DNA from: Desulfobacterales bacterium
Lineage (GTDB): Bacteria > Desulfobacterota > Desulfobacteria > Desulfobacterales > Desulfobacteraceae
Direction: 5' to 3'
NCBI GenBank assembly: GCA_022361395.1
Contig: JAKSAX010000101.1
Coordinates: forward strand, 1-43,175
Length of the DNA: 43,175 bases
Part shown: positions 18,236 to 26,416 of the stretch, in pieces
How positions within the stretch are numbered: the stretch's first letter is position 1
Layout of the letters: each line of letters begins with the position of its first letter
The notes under the pieces: model-generated
Told to the model about the DNA's origin: nothing
Databases searched by the model: none
What the model saw: only the letters and a program-made list of their open reading frames with translations
Translations under genes and position numbers: made by a program

Positions 18236-18958
18236 TTGATTATACCTAAAAAACCGATAACCGGACTGATCATACTCATGTCACTCATAAGTGCAGGCCA
18301 TTCAGGCGCAAAGGAGTCTGTTATCCTTCTCCACGGGCTTGCACGGACCAACCGGTCCATGGTGAAAATGGCTGCCTCACTAAAGGCCGAAGGGTTTCAC
18401 ACGGTCAACCAGGATTATCCGTCAACTGATTTTCCCATAGAGGTACTGGCTGAAAAAACCATTGAAAAGGCATTGAAAAAATGCCCGTCAGGCAACAGGA
18501 TCCACTTTGTCACCCATTCCCTGGGGGGAATTCTGGTGCGCCAGTACCTGAGCGGCCATACCATTGAACACCTGGGAAGGGTGGTGATGCTCGGCCCGCC
18601 GAACCAGGGGAGCCAGGTGGTGGATGCATTGAAAAACATGCCTGGTTTTAAGCTGCTGAACGGCCCTTCCGGAATGCAGCTTGGCACGGATGCCCAAAGC
18701 GTTCCCATCAGGCTCGGTCCGGCAGATTTTGAGGTGGGAATCATCGCAGGCAGCCGGAGCATCAACCTGATTTTGTCCACATTTTTACCGGGCCGGGATG
18801 ACGGCAAGGTCACCATAAAGAATACAAAACTGGAAGGGATGGCCGATCATATTACCCTGCCGGTCTCCCACCCTTTTATGATGAGAGATAAGACAGTGAT
18901 CCGCCAGGCCATCCGGTTTCTCAGGGACGGCAGGTTTGGCAGGGAAACCGATCATTAA
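18236..18958 (+). CDS. Exported alpha/beta-fold hydrolase (lipase-like)
   Basis: VILLHGLARTNRSM, FVTHSLGGILVRQYL nucleophile elbow, MLGPPNQGSQVVD; hydrophobic N-terminus. Start uncertain (TTG 18236 or ATG 18278). Confidence 0.78.
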   Translation: MIIPKKPITGLIILMSLISAGHSGAKESVILLHGLARTNRSMVKMAASLKAEGFHTVNQDYPSTDFPIEVLAEKTIEKALKKCPSGNRIHFVTHSLGGILVRQYLSGHTIEHLGRVVMLGPPNQGSQVVDALKNMPGFKLLNGPSGMQLGTDAQSVPIRLGPADFEVGIIAGSRSINLILSTFLPGRDDGKVTIKNTKLEGMADHITLPVSHPFMMRDKTVIRQAIRFLRDGRFGRETDH

Positions 18959-19039
18959 TCTTATACAGCTTGTCTGCCCAGGATCAATCATCCACTGATT
19001 TTCCCACTTCTCTTCATGTCTATCCTGTGATATATCGCA

Positions 19040-19200
19040 TGCAGTGAACCTGTTTTCCTTAAGGGAACCCGGTTAAAATCCGGGGCGGACCCGCCGCTGT
19101 GAATGGGGACGAAAACCGCAGAGGCCACTGTGTTGTAAGTAAACCAGCGAAACAGCACGGGAAGGCGCGGTGATTAGAAGGATCCACAAGCCAGAATATC
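19040..19200 (+). ncRNA. Cobalamin riboswitch (upstream of symporter)
   Basis: CTTAAGGGAACCCGGTTAAAATCCGGGGCGGACCCGCCGCTGTGAATGGGGACG, GCCACTGTG, GGGAAGGCGCGG, AAGCCAGAATA. Confidence 0.92.
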
Positions 19201-19217
19201 TTAGGGAAAGCGTTAAT

Positions 19218-19314
19218 GGGTCGCGAAAGAATTAGTTCACATTCTGTTTGCAAAATACCCAAGGTTTTAAGGGTTTTTAAAACAGACTAGGTGAAGTTAT
19301 TTTTGCGCGATCCC
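19218..19314. repeat. Foldback MITE-like repeat, copy 2 (~97 bp)
   Basis: GGGTCGCGAAAGAATTAGTTCAC...GTGAAGTTATTTTTGCGCGATCCC; same element as 1658-1756. Confidence 0.8.
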
Positions 19315-19360
19315 TAAATAAACGTCTCGGAGAGACGGTAAATCCCCGGGCTGATAAAGT

Positions 19361-19386
19361 GCCGGCTCGCGGAGCGGCCGGTTTTT
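19361..19386 (+). terminator. Candidate riboswitch expression-platform hairpin with U tract
   Basis: GCCGGCTCGCGGAGCGGCCGGTTTTT just upstream of the symporter RBS/ATG. Confidence 0.5.
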
Positions 19387-19397
19387 GGGAGTTTATC

Positions 19398-20933
19398 ATG
19401 GCATCATATCACCTGTTTCTGCTTGTCCTGGCTGTTTATATTTCCTTCCTGGTCCTAACCGGGCTTTACTTCAGTAAAAAACAAAAATCCCAGACCGACT
19501 TCTGGCTGGCGGGAAAATCCGCAGGCTTTTTATCCGTCGGGTTTTCCGCTGCCGCCTCCTGGCTGACGGCAGGGGCGCTTCTGGCGGTTATCGGTTTTTA
19601 TATGCTTTTAGGCATGGGATCGGTGTGGGGATTTGTGGCCCCCAATATCCTGGCGCTCTTTATCATTGCCTTTTTTGTGAAAAAGATAAAATCCCTGCCG
19701 GCCATTACCCAGCCGGAACTCCTTGAAATGAGATACGGCAGTTTTTTAAGGCTGCCCGTGGCCGTCATCATCACCGTGGTCATGATCCTGTTTGCCGTTG
19801 CCGATATCAAGGGGTTTGCCATGGTCCTTGAAATATTTTACGGGATCAGCCCGACCTGGTCCGCTCTGATCGTCGGGCTTGCCGTTGCCGTATATGTCAC
19901 CCTTGGCGGCCTGTCCGCCGTCATTGCCACGGATATGATTCAGTTTATCTGCCTCTCCCTTTTTATCCTGATCATGGCCGCCGTTGTCACATCCGGAGGG
20001 GGGAGTGCCGCAGGGCTTTCCCTTGGGGAGATGGTAGGGGGCACACCTGAGGGATGGTGGAATCCGGCATCCATCGGAATGCCCATGGTATTGATCTTTG
20101 TACTGGCCATTATTCCCGGATGGATCACGGAGCAGGATCCCTGGCAACGGGTGTGGGCGGCAAAGGATGAACGCTCCGCCCGGAACGGGATGTTTCTGGG
20201 ATCTTTCCTGGTGGCTGTGGTTTTCGGTGCCTGCGCCCTGATCGCCCTGGGCCTGAACAACATCTATCCTGAAATTGCAGAGGCCGGATTCCCCATGGGA
20301 ATGGCCAAGGCAGAACCGGCACTTCTGACCTTTATCATGGAGAGCCGGTTTTCAGATATCAGCCTGGCCCTGTGCGCCGTCGCCCTTGCCACGGCCGCCA
20401 TGTCCTGTACAGATACCTTTGCCGCCTCCGGTGCCTCCTGCATTTCAAGGGATATCTTCCAGCGGTATATTTACAAAGATGCCGGTATGAAGCAGGTGCG
20501 CCTGGTTAACCGGCTCAGCGTTCTTTTAATCGTAGCCCTGGCCACCCTGGGCTCTTTTTACATCAACAGCATCATAGATGCCATCCACATTGCCACCTTT
20601 ATTGCCTCTGCATCTTATTTTTTCGCCCTCATGGGCGGCCTGTACTGGAAACGGGCCACAGGCCCGGGAGCTGTTGCCTCACTCTGGACAGGATTCATCA
20701 TCCAGACCGGCCTGGTCATATTTGACCTGGCCAAAACAGCGCCCATGGCACCGCCTTATCTTGAAAGCATCCATCCCGTATTCATGGGCCATGGTGTTAT
20801 TATTGCCATGCTCATCTCCGGTATTGTATTTGTAGGTGTTTCTCTGGCCACGAAACCTTGCGAAAAAGAGCAGCTGGATATCTTTTTTAAAAACGGGAAT
20901 GTGGAAACAACCGGTCCTGCAACGGAAAGATAA
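19398..20933 (+). CDS. Sodium:solute symporter (SSS) family protein
   Basis: FWLAGKSAGFLSVGFSAAASWLTAG, TLGGLSAVIATDMIQF, TEQDPWQRVWAAKDERSAR; multi-TM. Start set to ATG 19398 (GGGAG RBS) rather than GTG 19359. Confidence 0.88.
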   Translation: MASYHLFLLVLAVYISFLVLTGLYFSKKQKSQTDFWLAGKSAGFLSVGFSAAASWLTAGALLAVIGFYMLLGMGSVWGFVAPNILALFIIAFFVKKIKSLPAITQPELLEMRYGSFLRLPVAVIITVVMILFAVADIKGFAMVLEIFYGISPTWSALIVGLAVAVYVTLGGLSAVIATDMIQFICLSLFILIMAAVVTSGGGSAAGLSLGEMVGGTPEGWWNPASIGMPMVLIFVLAIIPGWITEQDPWQRVWAAKDERSARNGMFLGSFLVAVVFGACALIALGLNNIYPEIAEAGFPMGMAKAEPALLTFIMESRFSDISLALCAVALATAAMSCTDTFAASGASCISRDIFQRYIYKDAGMKQVRLVNRLSVLLIVALATLGSFYINSIIDAIHIATFIASASYFFALMGGLYWKRATGPGAVASLWTGFIIQTGLVIFDLAKTAPMAPPYLESIHPVFMGHGVIIAMLISGIVFVGVSLATKPCEKEQLDIFFKNGNVETTGPATER

Positions 20934-20943
20934 GCTTAAGAAT

Positions 20944-20980
20944 CCCGCCCCTGAAAACATTCAGGGGCGGGGTTTTAAAA
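20944..20980. terminator. Terminator between convergent symporter and PilZ genes
   Basis: CCCGCCCCTGAA-aaca-TTCAGGGGCGGGGTTTT; overlaps the PilZ stop codon. Confidence 0.85.
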
Positions 20981-21365
20981 CTGATTCATCCTCCGACTGT
21001 ACTGTGTTTTTATGAATATAGTAGGCCAGATCAGATTTTTGCCGGGTATCCAGATTTGTAAACCGGACATGGCATCTGCGGCACTCCATGGAGCTGAACG
21101 GAGAAATATTCAGAACCGGATATTCCCCGACAATTTCATATTGGAGCGCTCCCACAAAAGAACTCATACTGACCAGAGAAAGGTACTCTTCAGGTAAAGA
21201 CCTGTTTTCTTTATTGTCAACAATATATTTAAAGCAGAGACCGCCTTTACTTATATTGATAACCTGCCCAGCTTTAGACGACTTCTCAATCGCGGCAAAA
21301 GCACCTTCGGAAGCCATATAACGCTCTTCTTTTCTTCTTTCGAAAGCCGGTATTTTTTTAGACAT
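20961..21365 (-). CDS. PilZ-domain-like protein
   Basis: FERRKEERYMASEGAFA...VINISKGGLCFKYI...CRRCHVRFTNLD. Confidence 0.75.
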   Translation of the reverse strand: MSKKIPAFERRKEERYMASEGAFAAIEKSSKAGQVINISKGGLCFKYIVDNKENRSLPEEYLSLVSMSSFVGALQYEIVGEYPVLNISPFSSMECRRCHVRFTNLDTRQKSDLAYYIHKNTVQSEDESVLKPRP

Positions 21366-21466
21366 GAAATATATCCTTCCACCTTTGATTTAATTTGAAA
21401 CAGTCTCTTTGGATGCCCTGTATTGCGGGAAACCCACAGGGAGCAATTTTATTGAACCTATTGGAC

Positions 21467-22126
21467 CTATTGAACAGATGCAAGATCTGTGAGGCCTTTT
21501 GTAATCGCATATTTAGTAAGGCCTGCGATGGTGTGTATGTTCAGTTTTTTTTTAATGTTATTCCGGTGAACATCAACGGTCTTCGAACTGATGTTCATCT
21601 GTGCGGAAATGGTTTTGCTTGTATGACCTTCTGATATCAATTGAAGTACTTCACGTTCCCGGGCGGATAGCAGGGATAAACTGTCCACCGCATCCCATTC
21701 CCTGTTTTTAGCAAACTCCACCACCATATGGGTTATTTCAGGGCTCAGGTATGTGGCGCCTGATAATATCACATTCAATGCTTTTACCACCTCTTCAAAC
21801 GGGGCGGTTTTCAACAGGTAGCCTGAAGCGCCTGCGTTGAGCATGCCCATTACATAGGGTTTGGCCGAGTGCATGGTCAGGGCCATGACCTTTGTGTCTG
21901 GGACGGTGGCAACAATCTGGCGGGTGGCTTCGATACCGTTCATATCCGGCATGCTGACATCCATTAAAACAATGTCCGGCCTGAGTTCTTCCGTCAGTTT
22001 CAAGGCAACCCTGCCGTTGTCGGCCCTGGCAACCACGTGGAATTCACTGCTGGATTCAAGGGTGTGGCCGATACTGTCCCGCACGATCTGATGGTCATCA
22101 ACAACAAGGATTCTGGGTTTTTCCAT
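21467..22126 (-). CDS. NarL/FixJ-family response regulator
   Basis: VDDHQIVRDSI, DIVLMDVSMPDMNGIEATR, C-terminal LSAREREVLQLISEGHTSKTISAQMNISSKTVDVHRNNIKKKL. Confidence 0.93.
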   Translation of the reverse strand: MEKPRILVVDDHQIVRDSIGHTLESSSEFHVVARADNGRVALKLTEELRPDIVLMDVSMPDMNGIEATRQIVATVPDTKVMALTMHSAKPYVMGMLNAGASGYLLKTAPFEEVVKALNVILSGATYLSPEITHMVVEFAKNREWDAVDSLSLLSAREREVLQLISEGHTSKTISAQMNISSKTVDVHRNNIKKKLNIHTIAGLTKYAITKGLTDLASVQ

Positions 22127-22303
22127 TGAGTACTCGTTCTAAGAATAATTGGAATCATTTATATGATAGCGTATATTTTTTTTACCAGAAATCCGCCCCC
22201 GAGATCAAGACATACTTTTAACCGCCTTAATTTGCTGGAAATATAACAAAAAAGACTCGCCGCATGCACCAAGGGCAGCGCATTCCTCAGTAAAAAAACA
22301 CCT

Positions 22304-22371
22304 GGTCCGGTATACTGTTTTTATTTGCTGAAGAATGCAGAAAAGCGGTGACCGCTGCGTATACCGGAACC
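22304..22371. repeat. Inverted repeat with internal hairpin
   Basis: GGTCCGGTATAC ... AGCGGTGACCGCT ... GTATACCGGAACC. Confidence 0.6.
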
Positions 22372-22531
22372 GTTCATTTACATTGGAGATCAAAATATGA
22401 TGACATATCCGGCCCCCGGTATTTTACTTATTTGCCTGTAGACAAATTTTCCCTTTTTTTTCGACAGCAAAAGCTGTTATAGAACATCAATAAAATATTG
22501 CAACGTTTATTTCACAAGGGCGGCAATTATT

Positions 22532-24619
22532 TTGAAAATCAAACTCTCCATAGCTAAAAAATTATTCGTATTCCTAATGGCTGTTACATTTCTTATTTTC
22601 GGTCTTTTATTTTTACTTGCCAATAATGCGTTACAGGAATTCGGAAAAGTGGCCATGAAGACAAACACACAGCAGATAAAAAGCCTGTCCGAATCCTATC
22701 TGATGGATATTGCCCGTGAGAGAGTTCAAAAATTTAATGAAAAAATAGCAAAATACGAATCAAGTGCGGCGTTTGTGGCAAAGCGGGCCGGGGAAATATA
22801 CAACCGGATGGATGAAGAGATTCAACAGAGCGGGACGTATCCGGACTTAAGCCGGAGTATTGAAAATAACATTTTTTACACGCCAAAAACGCTTCCGTGT
22901 ATAACGGCTTTCTGGGGAAGCGATAAAATATCAGAGAAAAAAAACCAGGAACTCAGGGCATTGTTCCGTCTGGATGCTGATTTGGAAACCGCAAAATTCC
23001 TGACAGCTGAAAGTATGGCCGCCCATATCATCACATTGTCCGGAATCGGTAAATACTTTACGGAAAATCCATCTGCCAGGGCCAGGTGCTTTGATTTACC
23101 GCCGGCTTCGGTATTTGACCTGAGGGACGGAGAACCGGTCACCATTTATACAAGAACGCCCGGCCAAGGTAATCTTCCGAAAATAACACAGCCCTATAAG
23201 GACGATGTAATTGACGGTTTTATCATTACGGCAACAGCCCCGATAGTGGATAATAAAGGCATTTTAAGGGGAATAGCAGGAATTGATGTCCCCCTGGCCG
23301 ACATTTCCAGATCCCTGAAAACAGACAGCAACAAAAAACGATTTTTCTTTTTTATCGGAACAGACGGAGAACTCATGGGGTTCCCCCAGAAATGTATGGA
23401 TTTTTTCGGTTTAAATATTGACCAAAAGGCGTTTAAACACTCAAAAGACACCTTATCACTAAAATTAACAGACTCTTCCATACCTGAGGTAAAAAAAATA
23501 GACCAGTGGATCCGGGAGGACAAGAAACCCTTTTTCAGGTTAACCGTTGATGGTGAACCGCTGTTATTGGCAGTTGCCCGTTTCAGCCAGGCAAAGCACC
23601 GCCTGGTGGAAGTCATGAGTGAGAGAGAGATGGTGGCATCCATCCGCCGGACCGGGGAGGCCCTTGAAAGAAGCGATTCAAAGATAAAATACCATTTTTT
23701 AATGTATGCCCTGGCATTTTTCATTTTTTCCATTGTCTGTATTTCCGAAGCCGTCAGAAGCGTGGTAAGGCCTATTCAGCACCTGACAGCGTTTACCCGC
23801 AGGATTGCAAATAAAGAGTACCATCTGCGTTCAAAGCTTTACAGAAATGATGAAATCGGAGACCTGTCCATTGCCCTTGATATCATGGCCAAGCGTCTCG
23901 GGCAGTACAAAACCCAGGAAAAAAACCTTGTTGAAGACCTTTCCAGGCAGGGCCGGCAGTTGAAACAGCTGAACGAATACCTGGTCTATTTTGAAGAATC
24001 CGAAAGAAAAGCCATTGCTTCGGAACTTCACAGCACAATTGCCCAAAGCCTCGGAATCGGGGTATCAAAAATCAGAAGCCTGATAAACCGGGAGGATCCT
24101 CCCCAGCCGTCTGACCTGGAGGAATTGCAGGCTTTTCTGGAGTATGCGGTCAAGGATATCAGAAAAATCATGTATGAACTTGCCCCGCCGATATTGAACG
24201 ATTTTGATATTGATGTGGCCATTGAATTCTTAATCGAAGAAATCAACGAAAAAAAGGGAACGGATTTTGTTTTCCATAATGCCGTAGGCGGGGCAGTCGG
24301 ATTGAACAAGGCCCTGAAACTTACATTTTACAGGGCTGTCAAAACACTGCTATTCAGTATCCTCGAACAATCGGACGCCCCACAGGCAGGGGTGGAAATA
24401 TCAGCGGAGAAAACCCAGCTGCTTATCCGTATGCATGCATGCGGGGCAGGCATTGATACAGAGAAGCTGATGTGCCTGCCGGTCGGCAGTTCAGGCTCCC
24501 ACCTCCTGTCCGAAAGAATGAGACGGCTGGGAGGGTCCATGTCCACCCGTGAGACGGAGAAGGATTGTGTCCTTATCGATCTTGCGGCCCCGGTTTTAAC
24601 GGATCACCCTCAGGAGTAA
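22532..24619 (+). CDS. Membrane sensor histidine kinase-like protein (Cache-like sensor, HAMP, HisKA_3) with divergent ATPase domain
   Basis: N-terminal TM, extracytoplasmic domain, HAMP (RPIQHLTAFTRRIANKEYHLRSKLYRNDEIGDLSIALDIMAKRL), H box SERKAIASELHSTIAQSLG. Confidence 0.85.
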   Translation: MKIKLSIAKKLFVFLMAVTFLIFGLLFLLANNALQEFGKVAMKTNTQQIKSLSESYLMDIARERVQKFNEKIAKYESSAAFVAKRAGEIYNRMDEEIQQSGTYPDLSRSIENNIFYTPKTLPCITAFWGSDKISEKKNQELRALFRLDADLETAKFLTAESMAAHIITLSGIGKYFTENPSARARCFDLPPASVFDLRDGEPVTIYTRTPGQGNLPKITQPYKDDVIDGFIITATAPIVDNKGILRGIAGIDVPLADISRSLKTDSNKKRFFFFIGTDGELMGFPQKCMDFFGLNIDQKAFKHSKDTLSLKLTDSSIPEVKKIDQWIREDKKPFFRLTVDGEPLLLAVARFSQAKHRLVEVMSEREMVASIRRTGEALERSDSKIKYHFLMYALAFFIFSIVCISEAVRSVVRPIQHLTAFTRRIANKEYHLRSKLYRNDEIGDLSIALDIMAKRLGQYKTQEKNLVEDLSRQGRQLKQLNEYLVYFEESERKAIASELHSTIAQSLGIGVSKIRSLINREDPPQPSDLEELQAFLEYAVKDIRKIMYELAPPILNDFDIDVAIEFLIEEINEKKGTDFVFHNAVGGAVGLNKALKLTFYRAVKTLLFSILEQSDAPQAGVEISAEKTQLLIRMHACGAGIDTEKLMCLPVGSSGSHLLSERMRRLGGSMSTRETEKDCVLIDLAAPVLTDHPQE

Positions 24620-24632
24620 AGGAAGGTTTGTA

Positions 24633-25061
24633 ATGATAAAGCAGACGCTTATTTTCTGTATTGTCACATTGGTGCTCACAGCCCATTCCCTCTGGGCGGA
24701 ATCGCCCGAACCGGAAAAAGAGGCCCGGGCCCTGATGGCGGCCGAGGCCTGGCTGTCCATTGTTGATAAAGGGGAATATGACAAAAGCTGGGAAAAAACC
24801 TCTGAATATTTTCAGAACTCAGTATCGAAAAAAGACTGGACCGATGCCCTGACCGGCTTCCGAAAGCCTTTTGGAAAGGTGATCCTCAGAAAGGTAGCCC
24901 AGATGAAATACACCACGAGCCTGCCCGGTGCCCCGGACGGTGAATATGTGGTGATCCATTTTAAAACATCTTTTAAGAACAAGGCCTCTTCTTTTGAAAC
25001 CGTTACACCCTCACTTGAAAAAAACGGGACATGGCGGGTTGCAGGCTATTTTATAAAATAA
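24633..25061 (+). CDS. DUF4019-like exported protein
   Basis: Signal peptide, AEAWLSIVDKGEYDKSWEKTSEYFQNSVSKKDWTDAL...GYFIK. Confidence 0.75.
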   Translation: MIKQTLIFCIVTLVLTAHSLWAESPEPEKEARALMAAEAWLSIVDKGEYDKSWEKTSEYFQNSVSKKDWTDALTGFRKPFGKVILRKVAQMKYTTSLPGAPDGEYVVIHFKTSFKNKASSFETVTPSLEKNGTWRVAGYFIK

Positions 25062-25073
25062 GGGAGATAATCC

Positions 25074-25640
25074 ATGACCTTTGATGAATTGCTGGGATCC
25101 CGGAGATCCGTACGAAACTACAGGCAGGATCCGGTTTCTCAGGAACTGATCACGGAGATGATAAACGAAAGTACCCTGGCGCCGAATGCCGGTAATGAAC
25201 AGCCCTGGAAATTTATCGTAATTAATAACCAGGCAGTTATGAAACGCATATCAGACGAAAGCAAAAGGAACATCCTCGCCCGAATCGCGGCAAACCCGGA
25301 CGATTATGCAAGCCGGTATAAAACCATCCTTGAAAAAGAGGGGTATAACGTATTCTACAATGCCCCCTGCCTGGTCATGATCCTGGGACCTGCAAGACTG
25401 CGGAATATCTATGCGGACTGCACCCTGGCAGCGGCCTACTTTATGCTGGCAGCCGCATCCCGGGGGCTTGGCACCTGCTGGGTCAACCTTGGCAGGGCAA
25501 TTGAGGATCAGGAGATGCTGACCGAACTGGGTGTTCCGGATGATTGTGACATTATTGCCCCGATAGCCCTGGGATATCCCACACAGATACCGCCCGTTCC
25601 AAAAAGAAAACCACCTGAAATCCTGAAAATAATCGATTGA
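25074..25640 (+). CDS. Nitroreductase family protein
   Basis: LLGSRRSVRNYRQDPVSQELI, APNAGNEQPWKFIVI, LGTCWVNLG, IALGYP. Confidence 0.9.
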   Translation: MTFDELLGSRRSVRNYRQDPVSQELITEMINESTLAPNAGNEQPWKFIVINNQAVMKRISDESKRNILARIAANPDDYASRYKTILEKEGYNVFYNAPCLVMILGPARLRNIYADCTLAAAYFMLAAASRGLGTCWVNLGRAIEDQEMLTELGVPDDCDIIAPIALGYPTQIPPVPKRKPPEILKIID

Positions 25641-25846
25641 CGCAGCTTCCGGATACCGGAAAAATACAGGGCAGACTACAGCTCCCTGGGAATCATTGGG
25701 TTTCATCTGCAATAATCAAATTCAGGGTTGATTACACGGCAGTCAGGCCTTACCTTTGTCAATATCCCCCGGGCGGCCTGCCAATTTCCACTGCAATTCC
25801 AAGTGACAGGCCCTGCGGGACCATCCGTGATTAAAAGGAGAGCCCC

Positions 25847-26311
25847 ATGCTTAAGAAAATGAATCATCCCTTTGCCTTTTCCTCATTGGCTGTGATTTTT
25901 TTACTGGTCTTCGGCCTGGCCCCTGCCGTACAGGCCCATTGTCAGATTCCCTGCGGGATCTACGATGACCATGCCAGGGTCAAGTCAATGAAGGAAGATG
26001 CTTTGACCATTGAAAAATCCATTCACAAGATTTCCGCGTTAACCGGAAAAACAGATGCCCTCTCAGTAAACCAGAGGGTCAGGTGGGTTATGAACAAAGA
26101 AAAACATGCCCAGAATATTATCTCAGCCATCAGCGATTATTTCCTGACCCAGCGGGTTAAGCCGGATCAGGAGGATTATACCCGTCGGCTGATAAACCAT
26201 CACGCCGTTATTGTAGCTGCAATGAAAGCCAAACAGAATGCGGCCCCGGAGTTTGTCCAGGCCCTGAAACAGGCCATTGGCGAACTGGAACCGTATTACC
26301 CGGGACATTAA
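25847..26311 (+). CDS. sodN: Nickel superoxide dismutase, with apparent Sec signal peptide
   Basis: ...GLAPAVQA|HCQIPCGIYDDHARV Ni-hook motif immediately after a predicted signal peptidase site; rest matches NiSOD length and pattern. Confidence 0.88.
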   Translation: MLKKMNHPFAFSSLAVIFLLVFGLAPAVQAHCQIPCGIYDDHARVKSMKEDALTIEKSIHKISALTGKTDALSVNQRVRWVMNKEKHAQNIISAISDYFLTQRVKPDQEDYTRRLINHHAVIVAAMKAKQNAAPEFVQALKQAIGELEPYYPGH

Positions 26312-26416
26312 ATATTGCAGCACCGGCCGCCGCCTCTCCGACCAGGCTGTCCCCCGGAGGCGGCTGTCCGGACCTCTTACAGGACCGGTAAAAAACAGCA
26401 CCCGGGGGCGCTATCA

